Source: an uncultured Oscillospiraceae bacterium
GTDB taxonomy: Bacteria > Bacillota > Clostridia > Oscillospirales > Oscillospiraceae
Direction: 5' to 3'
Assembly (NCBI GenBank): GCA_947589745.1
Contig: CANQCS010000001.1
Span: 1-57,612, forward strand
DNA length: 57,612 nt
Shown: positions 23,127 to 30,648 of the stretch, one piece after another
Layout of the letters: every line of letters begins with the position of its first letter
Numbering within the stretch: the first letter of the stretch is position 1
Made by a program: the position numbers and the translations under genes
Notes under the pieces: generated by a model
Told to the model about the DNA's origin: nothing
The model's database searches: none
Seen by the model: only the letters and a program-made list of their open reading frames with translations

Positions 23127-23939
23127 ATGGCAGACCTGGGCGGCAAGCGGCTGTTTTTACTGGATATGGACGGAACCATCTACCTGGACGAGGACCTGTT
23201 CCCCGGCACGCTGCCGTTCCTCCGGGCCGTGGAGGAGCGGGGCGGGCGGTATCTGTTCCTCACCAACAACTCCTCCAAGTCGGTGGACGCCTATATCGCC
23301 AAGCTCGCCCGCATGGGCATCGACGCCGGACGGCGGGATTTTCTCACCTCCGTGGACGCCCTCGTCGCCCACCTGCAAAATCGCCCGCCTTACCGCCTCT
23401 GCTACGTCTTCGGCACCGAGAGCTTCCGCCGCCAGCTGGCCGGGGCGGGGATCCCGGTGACGGACCGGCGGTCCGATGAAGTGGACTGCCTGCTCATTGG
23501 CTTCGACACGGAGCTGACCTTTCAGAAGCTGGAGGACGCCTGCATCCTGCTGAACCGGGGGGTGGACTTCATCGCCACCAATCCGGACTGGGTGTGCCCC
23601 ACCTGGTACGGCTCCGTGCCGGACTGCGGCAGCGTCTGCGAGATGCTGTACCGGGCCACCGGGCGGCGTCCCGTGGTCATCGGCAAGCCCCAGCCCGCCA
23701 TGGCGCTGCTGGCCCTGGCGCGCACCGGTTTTGCCCCGGAGCAGGCCCTGATGGTGGGGGACCGGCTGTACACCGATATCGCCTCCGGCGTCAACGCCGG
23801 GATCGACACCGCGTTCGTCCTCTCCGGCGAGGGGACGATGGCGGACCTGGCCGCCAGTGAGGTGAAGCCCACCTGGGTGTTCGACGATATCTCGGCCCTG
23901 CACCGGGCTTGGGCGGAGGGAGAGCCCTCTTTCAAATAA
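23127..23939 (+). CDS. HAD-IIA phosphatase (NagD / 4-nitrophenylphosphatase type)
   Basis: 270 residues. HAD motif I is LLDMDGTIYLDED (nucleophile in DMDGT), motif II FLTNNSS, motif III lysine in IGKPQPAM, and motif IV MVGDRLYTDI. The cap is of the C2a type between motifs II and III. The family dephosphorylates small sugar phosphates, phosphoglycolate or nucleotides; the exact substrate is unknown. The ATG at 23127 is chosen because GGGGAGGTG is 7 nt upstream; the upstream ATG at 23109 lacks a site. Single gene, terminated by the bidirectional hairpin at 23956. Confidence 0.88.
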   Translation: MADLGGKRLFLLDMDGTIYLDEDLFPGTLPFLRAVEERGGRYLFLTNNSSKSVDAYIAKLARMGIDAGRRDFLTSVDALVAHLQNRPPYRLCYVFGTESFRRQLAGAGIPVTDRRSDEVDCLLIGFDTELTFQKLEDACILLNRGVDFIATNPDWVCPTWYGSVPDCGSVCEMLYRATGRRPVVIGKPQPAMALLALARTGFAPEQALMVGDRLYTDIASGVNAGIDTAFVLSGEGTMADLAASEVKPTWVFDDISALHRAWAEGEPSFK

Positions 23940-23955
23940 ACACGATAGCAGAAAA

Positions 23956-23986
23956 AAAGCGCCCCGGCGTTCTACCGGAGCGCTTT
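23956..23986. terminator. Bidirectional terminator between HAD phosphatase and lyase genes
   Basis: AAAGCGCCCCGG / CCGGAGCGCTTT stem with one mismatch and a 7-nt loop, flanked by A7 on the left and CTTTCTG on the right. It terminates both convergent genes. Confidence 0.85.
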
Positions 23987-24002
23987 CTGTGCTTGTTGTC
24001 GA

Positions 24003-25451
24003 TTATTGTTCTTCGCCGAAATCAGCGATATAGGCCTCGGCCAGCTTCTCGGGCCAGTCGGAGACGGGCTCCAGGATGCCGGTGAAGAAGCGGAGGGTCT
24101 TGGGCTCGTGGATGAACTTCAGGCCGCCGATCATCTCGCGGTGGTCGTAGACCCACTTCACGCGGTCAATGACGTACTCGGTCTGGGACAGGGTGAACAC
24201 GCGGCGGGGGAAGGCCAGGCGGACCAGCTCCATGGACGCCATGCGCTCGCTGCCGTCGGCGTTGCGCTCCTCGGAGAGGGTGCCGCGCTCCATGCCGCGG
24301 ATGCTGCCGCAGATATACAGGGCGCACACCAGGGCGCCGGCGGGATACTGGGTCTGGGGGATGTGGCCCACGAACTGGCTGGCGTCCAGATGGGCGCCCA
24401 GGCCGCCGCCGGGGGTGATGACGGGGATGCCGTACTCATCCAGCGCCCGCACGCAGTAGTCCACGAACTGGGGCCCCTGGGAGATGACGTCCATGTCCAT
24501 GCTCTCGTCGAAGCCCACGGTCATGGCCTCCATCTCCTTGACGGACATGCCGCCGTAGGTCATGAAGCCCTCGAACATGGGGACCAGGTCCTCCATGGAG
24601 TCGTGCATGGCCTTGTCGCGGATGAGGATGCCGCCGCCACGGGCGAAGCCGAACTTCCGGGCGGAGAAGTAGATGATGTCGAAGCAGTCCGCAATCATGC
24701 GGGTGATCTCACGGGTGGACTTGTCCTTCATGCCCTCCTCGCGGATCTTGATGAAGTACAGGTTGTCCTGGAGCAGGGAGGCGTCCAGCACGGTGATGAT
24801 GCCGTACTTCTTGCAGATCTCGGTGGCGGCCTTGATGTTGGCGTAGCTCATGGGCTGGCCGCCGATCAAGTTGGTGCCGGACTCCAGGCGGACGAAAGCC
24901 ACGTTCTCCGGGGTCTCGTCCTGGATGCACTTCTCCAGCCGCTCCAGGTCGATATCGCCCTTGAAAGGCAGGTCGCTCTTGGGCTCCAGGCCCTCGTACT
25001 TCACCAGCTCCTCCACGCGGCCGCCCAGGCGGGTGATGTGGGCCTTGGCGGTGGTGAAGTGGTAGTTCATGATGACCACCTTGCCGGGGGTCACGAAGCG
25101 GGTGGCCAGGATGTTCTCCGCCGCGCGGCCCTGGTGGGCGGGCAGGCAGTACTGCATCCCGAACAGCTCCCGCAGCTTGTTCTCCATGCGGTAGTAGGTC
25201 TCGCTGCCGGCATAGGCGTCGTCGGCCCGCAGCATGGCGGACTGGGCCACGTCGCTCATGGCGTTGACGCCGGAGTCGGTGAGCATATCCATAAAGATAT
25301 CGCCGTTGTGGAGCTGGAAGGTGTTGAAGCCGGCCTCATACATCTTCTTGAGGCGCTCGCGGGTGGGCAGCAGCCGCAGCTGCTGGACGGTCTTCACCTT
25401 GTGCATCTCCAGGGGGATGGGATCGTGCTTGTAGAATGTGATCTGAGCCAT
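24003..25451 (-). CDS. Tryptophanase / tyrosine phenol-lyase family beta-eliminating lyase
   Basis: 482 residues. PLP-dependent beta-eliminating lyase pattern: RERLKKMYEAGFNTFQLHNG, DIFMDMLTDSGVNAMSD, DDAYAGSETYY, PAHQGRAAEN, RGMERGTLSEERN, and a C-terminal RLAFPRRVFTLSQTEYVID with GLKFIHEPKTLRFF. The PLP lysine candidate is K266 in SARKFGFARGGG, where classical tryptophanases and tyrosine phenol-lyases have S-x-KKD. Products would be pyruvate, ammonia and indole or phenol, or another leaving group. I cannot decide the substrate. No TnaB-type permease is adjacent. AAGGAG precedes the ATG. Confidence 0.82.
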   Translation of the reverse strand: MAQITFYKHDPIPLEMHKVKTVQQLRLLPTRERLKKMYEAGFNTFQLHNGDIFMDMLTDSGVNAMSDVAQSAMLRADDAYAGSETYYRMENKLRELFGMQYCLPAHQGRAAENILATRFVTPGKVVIMNYHFTTAKAHITRLGGRVEELVKYEGLEPKSDLPFKGDIDLERLEKCIQDETPENVAFVRLESGTNLIGGQPMSYANIKAATEICKKYGIITVLDASLLQDNLYFIKIREEGMKDKSTREITRMIADCFDIIYFSARKFGFARGGGILIRDKAMHDSMEDLVPMFEGFMTYGGMSVKEMEAMTVGFDESMDMDVISQGPQFVDYCVRALDEYGIPVITPGGGLGAHLDASQFVGHIPQTQYPAGALVCALYICGSIRGMERGTLSEERNADGSERMASMELVRLAFPRRVFTLSQTEYVIDRVKWVYDHREMIGGLKFIHEPKTLRFFTGILEPVSDWPEKLAEAYIADFGEEQ

Positions 25452-25642
25452 CTTCGGAAACTCCTTGTCGTATCGTTTTATGCGGCACAGCCGCGATTTT
25501 CGCGCTTCATAACTTTAAAACTTTATATGGGAAAAGTAAATAGGTAAAGTAACGATTTTTCAGAGCGAGTATCCTGAAAACTTGGCAAAAGCGCCGGAAG
25601 TGGAAACTTCCTGCGGGAGATACGCAAAAAAGTTGCCCATGC

Positions 25643-25672
25643 TTGACAGATACGGCCCGGCTGTGTTGTTAT
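25643..25672 (+). promoter_or_regulatory. Promoter of the ECF sigma operon
   Basis: TTGACA (25643-25648) with TGTTAT (25667-25672), spacing 18 bp. TATATA at 25670 is an alternative with long spacing. It overlaps an in-frame upstream ATG, showing that the coding start must lie further right. Confidence 0.5.
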
Positions 25673-25708
25673 ATAGGTAGAAGCTTTTCGCGGGAGGAGG
25701 GATGCCGC

Positions 25709-26197
25709 TTGGAGGAACAGGAGCGGCGGGCCCGGTATCTGGTGGACCGGTACAGCGGCCTGCTGCTGCGGATCGGGTACACCTGGCTGGGTGATCTGGA
25801 CGACGCCCAGGATATCTGCCAGACCGTCCTCATTAAGGCGCTGGAGGACGGCCGCACCTTTCCAAACAGCGGACAGGAGCGGGCTTGGATGATCCGGGCG
25901 GCGGTAAACGCCTGCAAGAATTGGCGCAGATCCGCCTGGTTCCGGCGGCGCGCCCCTCTGGAAGAGGGACTGTGTCTCCCGGTGGAGATGCCGGAGGCGG
26001 AGGACGGGGCCTTGCTGGAGCTGGTGCAGCGGCTGCCGCCCCACTACCGGGAGGCCATCTTCCTGCGGTACTACGAGGGGTACGAGGTCCGAGAAATTGC
26101 CAACATCCTGGGCCGCTCCCCCGCCCTGGTGAGCACCCATCTGAAGCGGGGCAAGGAGAAGCTGCGGGCCATGCTGGGAGGTGACAGGAATGGATGA
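25709..26197 (+). CDS. ECF-type RNA polymerase sigma factor
   Basis: 162 residues. Region 2 (YSGLLLRIGYTWLGDLDDAQDICQTVLIKAL) and region 4 with its helix-turn-helix (LPPHYREAIFLRYYEGYEVR, then EIANILGRSPALVSTHLKRGKEKL) are both clear, with no extra domains, as in group 4 sigma factors. I chose the TTG at 25709: GGAGGAGG ends 8 nt before it, while the ATG at 25643 coincides with the -35 box. It overlaps the next gene by 8 bp. The membrane protein encoded there is probably its signalling partner. Confidence 0.88.
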   Translation: MEEQERRARYLVDRYSGLLLRIGYTWLGDLDDAQDICQTVLIKALEDGRTFPNSGQERAWMIRAAVNACKNWRRSAWFRRRAPLEEGLCLPVEMPEAEDGALLELVQRLPPHYREAIFLRYYEGYEVREIANILGRSPALVSTHLKRGKEKLRAMLGGDRNG

Positions 26198-26804
26198 ATC
26201 CTGGGAGAAGTACCGGGAGGCGCTGGACGGCCTCCGGCTGACAGCGGAGGGCAGGGACCAACTGACAGAGCGGCTGGCACACCTCACCCCCGCCCCTCCG
26301 GGGCCCCGCCGGAGACTGCGCCCCGCCCTGGCTGCGACCGCATCCGTCGTGGTCTGCCTGCTGCTGACGGCGGGGGGCTGGATCAGGCTGACGGGCCTGT
26401 CCGTCTACCGTGTGGACGACTATGATTTCAACCCGTTCTATACGCTCTACACCAATGGCGTGATTTATTTTGTGGAGGTGAGTCCTTTGGGCTGGGGATG
26501 TATCGGTCTGGCGCTGCTGTTCGCGGCACAGCTGGCGCTGTGTCTCAAATGCAGGCGGAAAGCGGTCAAGTGCATTCCGCTGTATCTGATCCTGCTGGGA
26601 CTGCTGCTCAGCGTGGCGGAGTACCTGGGGGTCTTCGGGTCCTACTCCGCCGGGGCGATCTCCGGCAACCAGCTGGTGGGGCTCATCCTCGCCCTCATCA
26701 CCGGCATCGCCGCAGCCGGCGTGGCGGCGGCCTGGGGGGTGTATGGGATCATTCTGCTGATCCGGAGGCGCACGCAAAACAGTCACAAGGATAACCCGTC
26801 ATAA
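26190..26804 (+). CDS. Membrane protein co-encoded with the ECF sigma factor, putative anti-sigma
   Basis: 204 residues. A short acidic N-terminal cytoplasmic region of about 45 residues is followed by four predicted membrane helices (about 48-68, 102-122, 130-150, 165-190). There is no zinc-binding H-x3-C-x2-C motif. The overlap with the sigma gene and the membrane location fit an anti-sigma factor, but no family motif proves it. It is terminated by the hairpin at 26811. Confidence 0.6.
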   Translation: MDESWEKYREALDGLRLTAEGRDQLTERLAHLTPAPPGPRRRLRPALAATASVVVCLLLTAGGWIRLTGLSVYRVDDYDFNPFYTLYTNGVIYFVEVSPLGWGCIGLALLFAAQLALCLKCRRKAVKCIPLYLILLGLLLSVAEYLGVFGSYSAGAISGNQLVGLILALITGIAAAGVAAAWGVYGIILLIRRRTQNSHKDNPS

Positions 26805-26810
26805 TGAAAT

Positions 26811-26847
26811 CCCTGGGCCGGCTGGATCGCATCCAGCCGGCCCAGGG
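26811..26847. terminator. Bidirectional 17-bp terminator
   Basis: A perfect 17-bp stem (26811-26827 / 26831-26847) with a 3-nt loop, followed by GTGTTTTC. It lies between the putative anti-sigma gene and the convergent SLH protein. Confidence 0.85.
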
Positions 26848-26855
26848 GTGTTTTC

Positions 26856-27911
26856 TCATTGGACCAAATATCTGGTGACGCCGAAAAGCCGCGCCAGCTG
26901 CAGCTTGGCGGCCAGACTCTCCGGGCTCTGGTACCAGACCGTGGCGGTCTGCTCGTCGTTGGGGTGGTAGATGAAGTAGGCGCTCTGATACCGGTCGGAG
27001 TAGTAGGAGGACGTGCCCTCCTTCTCCAGCAGCCGGGCCACCTCCTCCGCCGTGACGGGGGCGCTGCCCAGGAGCTGTCCACCGGCGGTGAGGGTCCGGA
27101 TGCCGCCGCCGGTCAGCGCCAGCACGGCCTTGCTCATGTCCTGGCCTCCGGCCCGGAGCTTGCGCAGCGCGTCATACAGCTCCGGCAGGGGCTCCAGCGG
27201 GGTCAGCGGGATCTCGGTGCCCGGCTGGGCCTCCGGCGCCCTGGCGATGACGGTGACGTCGCCGCTGCCGGCCTCGGTCACCTTCTCGGTGCCGGCGTAC
27301 CAGCGGTCGTAGGTCCGCACCAGGATGACGGCGGCCTGCTCCCGGGTGGCGGTGCCGTCCGGGTCAAAGCTGTCCTTGCCCACGCCGCTGACGATGCCCA
27401 TGTCGTGGGCCAGGGTGATGAACCCCTCCTTGGCGGTCACGTCGGAGAAATCCGAATCATAGGCGTCCGCCGCGTGTCCGGCCAGGGAGGCGTAGCCCAT
27501 GCCCCGCACCAGCATCTCCACCAGCTCCGCCCGGGTGATGTCGCTGTCCGGCCGGAAGACGGCGTCCGCGGCGGCGACGGCGCCGTTGGCCAGGGCGGTC
27601 TCCGCCGCCTTGGCGTACCACTTCCCCAGCGGCACGTCGGTGAAGGAGGGCGTCTCCGGCTGCACCTGGGTCCAGCCGAAGAAGCGCACCAGCGCGGTGA
27701 CGAACTCCGCCCGGGTGATGGACTGGCCCAGGCCGAACTTCCCGTCGCCCACCCCCTGGAAGAGTCCCAGCTCCGTGGCCCGGGCGATATCCTTGGCGGC
27801 CCAGTGACCGGCGGGCACGTCGGTATATCCGCCCGCTCCGGCGGAGGCGGGCGGCGCCGCCGCCCACACCAGGGCTAAAATCAAGAGAAGTGAAAAGATC
27901 CGTTTTTTCAT
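26856..27911 (-). CDS. S-layer-homology-domain surface protein
   Basis: 351 residues. A Sec signal peptide at 1-25 (KKRIFSLLLILALVWAAAPP, ending ASAG) is followed by three SLH modules: FTDVP-type repeats YTDVPAGHWAAKDIARA, FTDVPLGKWYAKAAETA and FSDVTAKEGFITLAHDM, each with a TRAEFV- or TREQAA-like end. The C-terminal ~130 residues are unassigned. SLH modules bind pyruvylated secondary cell-wall polymer, so the protein is wall-attached. The ATG at 27911 is preceded by GAGG. Its promoter has a perfect -10 box. Confidence 0.88.
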   Translation of the reverse strand: MKKRIFSLLLILALVWAAAPPASAGAGGYTDVPAGHWAAKDIARATELGLFQGVGDGKFGLGQSITRAEFVTALVRFFGWTQVQPETPSFTDVPLGKWYAKAAETALANGAVAAADAVFRPDSDITRAELVEMLVRGMGYASLAGHAADAYDSDFSDVTAKEGFITLAHDMGIVSGVGKDSFDPDGTATREQAAVILVRTYDRWYAGTEKVTEAGSGDVTVIARAPEAQPGTEIPLTPLEPLPELYDALRKLRAGGQDMSKAVLALTGGGIRTLTAGGQLLGSAPVTAEEVARLLEKEGTSSYYSDRYQSAYFIYHPNDEQTATVWYQSPESLAAKLQLARLFGVTRYLVQ

Positions 27912-27944
27912 GAGGGGAACCTCGTTTCCTTGAAATATGCTTTC

Positions 27945-27973
27945 ATTATAACAGAATTTCCGCTGCCCGTCAA
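27945..27973 (-). promoter_or_regulatory. Promoter of the SLH protein gene
   Basis: Minus strand TTGACG (27973-27968) and TATAAT (27950-27945), spacing 17 bp. Confidence 0.8.
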
Positions 27974-28083
27974 TTTCGGAAACAGGGAGTTTCTGACAGA
28001 AAGTGTCATTCTTGGAGATTTGTTTCCCGGATATGGACCGGAGATCGGGGAAGGCTAGGCGGGATACCGGCAAAAAATCGCTC

Positions 28084-28119
28084 TTGACAGCGTTTAATTC
28101 CTGGAATAGAATAGGAATT
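28084..28119 (+). promoter_or_regulatory. iscR promoter with autoregulatory palindrome
   Basis: TTGACA (28084-28089) and TAGAAT (28107-28112), spacing 17. The palindrome AATTCCT / AGGAATT (28096-28102 and 28113-28119) brackets the -10 box, the expected place for an Rrf2-family autorepressor. Confidence 0.7.
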
Positions 28120-28135
28120 GAGAGGAGGCGGTCCC

Positions 28136-28603
28136 ATGAAGATATCCGCCAAGAGCCGGTATGCCCTGCACCTGATGCTGGCCCTGGCCATGGAGGATGA
28201 GGGCAACAACCTGTCTGTGAAGACCGTGGCCGAGAGCCACGGCATCAGCGAGAAGTACCTGGAGCAGATCATCCCGGTGCTGGTCCGCAGCGGCCTGGTC
28301 CGCAGCGTCCGGGGGGCCAAGGGCGGCTACCACCTGACCCGCAGTCCGGAGGACTACACCGTGGGCCTGATTCTCCGCACCGTGGAGGGCAGCATCGCCC
28401 CGGTGTCCTGCCTGGACGACGAGGTGAACCAGTGCGCCCGGTGCCGGGAGTGCGTCACCCTGGACCTGTGGGAGCAGGTGGATATGGCCATCAGCAACGT
28501 GGTGGACCACGTGACCCTGGCCGACCTGGTGGACAAGCAGCGCCGCATCGACGCCCGCTGCGCCGCCCGCCAGGGAGCGCCCCTGGAAAAAGGAAATTGC
28601 TGA
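28136..28603 (+). CDS. iscR: Rrf2-family regulator, IscR-like
   Basis: 155 residues. The N-terminal winged helix (MKISAKSRYALHLMLALA ... GISEKYLEQIIPVLVRSGLV) is typical of Rrf2 proteins. The cluster-ligand segment SCLDDEVNQCARCRECVTL holds the cysteines that bind a 2Fe-2S cluster in IscR. It directly precedes nifS and nifU, so it should adjust cluster synthesis to demand. The ATG at 28136 has GAGGAGG 7 nt upstream. A palindrome over its own -10 box indicates autoregulation. Confidence 0.9.
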   Translation: MKISAKSRYALHLMLALAMEDEGNNLSVKTVAESHGISEKYLEQIIPVLVRSGLVRSVRGAKGGYHLTRSPEDYTVGLILRTVEGSIAPVSCLDDEVNQCARCRECVTLDLWEQVDMAISNVVDHVTLADLVDKQRRIDARCAARQGAPLEKGNC

Positions 28604-28610
28604 CGCCCTA

Positions 28611-28680
28611 TTGACATTTCCTCCCGGATGCCGTATCATATCAAATCAGAGAAGTCCTATTCCCATATAGGGATTTAGGA
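28611..28680 (+). promoter_or_regulatory. Second promoter and imperfect palindrome before nifS
   Basis: TTGACA (28611-28616) and TATCAT (28634-28639), spacing 17. Downstream, TCCTA and TAGGA (28655-28659 / 28676-28680) with inner TCCC / GGGA form a near-palindrome resembling the iscR operator, so nifS can be expressed separately from iscR under the same control. Confidence 0.6.
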
Positions 28681-28731
28681 GAACCAGTCCGGCGGGTTGC
28701 CGCCGGGGACAGAAAGAAGGAATTTCCAGCC

Positions 28732-29922
28732 ATGTTCGTATACGCCGACAACGCGGCCACCACCGCCGTCAGCAAGACCGCTCTGGAGGCCATGCTCCCC
28801 GCCTTGCACGAGATGTACGGCAACCCCAGCAGCCTCCACCAGAAGGGCCGTGAGGCCAACATGGCCCTCATTGGGGCCCGGGAGACCGTGGCCAAGTGCC
28901 TGAACGCCTCCCCCAAGGAGATCTACTTCACCGGCTGCGGCACCGAGGCCGACAACTGGGCCATCACCGAGGGCGCCCGCCTGGGGGCCCTGGCCGGGAA
29001 GAAGCACATCATCTCCGACACCATCGAGCACCACGCCGTACTCCACACCCTGGCCAAGCTGGAGAAGCAGGGATTCGAGGTCACCTACCTGCCGGTCCAC
29101 TCCAACGGCATCGTGCGGGTGGAGGAGCTGGAGGCCGCCATCCGGCCCGACACCTGCCTCGTCACCATCATGTTCTCCAACAACGAGATCGGCACCCTCC
29201 AGCCCATCCGGGAGATCGGCGCCATCTGCCGCAGCAGGGGCATCCTGTTCCACACCGACGCCGTTCAGGCCGTGGGCCACGTGCCCGTGGACGTGGAGGC
29301 GGACCACATCGACATGCTGTCCCTCTCCGGCCACAAGTTCCACGCGCCCAAGGGCGTGGGGGCGCTGTACTGCCGGAAGGGCATCAAGCTGAAGAACTTC
29401 ATCGAGGGCGGCGCCCAGGAGCGGGGCAAGCGGGGCGGCACCGAGGCCATCCCGGCCATCCTGGCCATGGCGGCGGCCATGCAGGAGAGCTGTGAGCACC
29501 TGCCCGAGAACATGGCCCATGTGACGGCCATGCGGGATAAGCTCATCGAGGGCCTCAGCAAGATCCCCTACTCCCACTGCAACGGCGACCCGGACCACAA
29601 GGCCCCCGGCATCGTCAGCTTCTGCTTCGAGGGCATCGAGGGCGAGAGCCTGCTGCTCCGCCTGGACCTGGCCGGCATCTGCGCCAGCTCCGGCAGCGCC
29701 TGCACCAGCGGCTCCCTGGACCCCAGCCACGTGCTGCTGGCCCTGGGCCTGCCCCACGAGATCGCCCACGGCTCCCTGCGCCTCAGCCTCTGTGAGTACA
29801 ACACCATGGAGGAAGTGGACTACATCCTGGAGCAGGTGCCCCAGGTGGTCAAGACCCTGCGGCAGATGAGCCCGGTGTGGATGCACATGCTGGAGAAGAT
29901 GCCCGACCCGTACCAGGACTAA
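28732..29922 (+). CDS. nifS: Cysteine desulfurase (NifS/IscS type)
   Basis: 396 residues of class V aminotransferase fold. The PLP lysine is K202 in SLSGHKFHAPKG, and the catalytic cysteine C324 lies in SSGSACTSGSLDPS. The N terminus YADNAATT and the EHHAVL histidine region are standard. It removes sulfur from cysteine and passes persulfide to the NifU scaffold encoded 39 bp downstream. The ATG at 28732 is preceded by GAAGGA. Confidence 0.96.
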   Translation: MFVYADNAATTAVSKTALEAMLPALHEMYGNPSSLHQKGREANMALIGARETVAKCLNASPKEIYFTGCGTEADNWAITEGARLGALAGKKHIISDTIEHHAVLHTLAKLEKQGFEVTYLPVHSNGIVRVEELEAAIRPDTCLVTIMFSNNEIGTLQPIREIGAICRSRGILFHTDAVQAVGHVPVDVEADHIDMLSLSGHKFHAPKGVGALYCRKGIKLKNFIEGGAQERGKRGGTEAIPAILAMAAAMQESCEHLPENMAHVTAMRDKLIEGLSKIPYSHCNGDPDHKAPGIVSFCFEGIEGESLLLRLDLAGICASSGSACTSGSLDPSHVLLALGLPHEIAHGSLRLSLCEYNTMEEVDYILEQVPQVVKTLRQMSPVWMHMLEKMPDPYQD

Positions 29923-29961
29923 CGGCGAATCTATTTTAAATCAGAAAGGAAGTCATCTGTT

Positions 29962-30408
29962 ATGGCTATGGAATACAGCGCAAAGGTCATGGAGCACTTC
30001 GCCCACCCCCACAACGTGGGCTCCATTGAGGACGCCAACGGCATCGGCGAGGTCGGCAACGCCAAGTGCGGCGACATCATGCGGATGTACCTGAAGATCA
30101 GCGACGACGAGATCATCGAGGACGTGAAGTTCCAGACCTTCGGCTGCGCCTCCGCCATCGCCACCAGCTCCATCGCCACGGACCTCATCAAGGGCCAGCC
30201 CCTCTCCGAGGCGCTGAAGCTCACCAATCAGGCCGTGGTGGAGGCCCTGGACGGACTGCCGGCGGTGAAGATCCACTGCTCCGTGCTGGCGGAGGAGGCC
30301 ATTAAGGCCGCCATCAACGACTACTACAAGCGCAAGGGCGTCCACTGCGTGGTGGACGAGAGCTGCGGCTGCGCCCACGAGCACGACGTTGCGGAGGAAG
30401 AAGAGTAA
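29962..30408 (+). CDS. nifU: NifU/IscU-type iron-sulfur scaffold
   Basis: 148 residues. Three cluster-ligand cysteines appear in NAKCGD, TFGCASAIATSS and KIHCSVLAEEA. It ends in a short tail with CGCAHEHD that may bind metal. It corresponds to the N-terminal (NifU_N) scaffold domain only, as in Clostridial NifSU pairs. It is the last gene of the iscR-nifS-nifU unit, followed by a canonical terminator. Confidence 0.95.
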   Translation: MAMEYSAKVMEHFAHPHNVGSIEDANGIGEVGNAKCGDIMRMYLKISDDEIIEDVKFQTFGCASAIATSSIATDLIKGQPLSEALKLTNQAVVEALDGLPAVKIHCSVLAEEAIKAAINDYYKRKGVHCVVDESCGCAHEHDVAEEEE

Positions 30409-30438
30409 TTTCCGTAAAACATCATATCCTATCCAAGA

Positions 30439-30468
30439 GGCCGCGCCCAGCCGGGCGCGGCCCTTTTT
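30439..30468 (+). terminator. Intrinsic terminator after nifU
   Basis: GGCCGCGCCC / GGGCGCGGCC perfect 10-bp stem, 4-nt loop, followed by CTTTTTAT. Confidence 0.93.
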
Positions 30469-30648
30469 ATGGCCCCCATGTACCCAAACGGTTTGTTTCC
30501 CCGTGTTGGCAAGTTCACAAACGGTTTCCCAAATGTTAAAAGTCTTTGCAAAGATTCTTCATATTCTTGTCATAAATGGGCGGTATCTTATGACCATCGA
30601 CAGGGACAAACCCCGGCCAAACAAATTTCTCTCAGGAGGTCGATCGAT

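Noticed and set aside
25643-25708. ATG at 25643 as the start of the sigma factor
   Set aside because: It coincides with the TTGACA -35 box; the TTG at 25709 has an ideal ribosome site.
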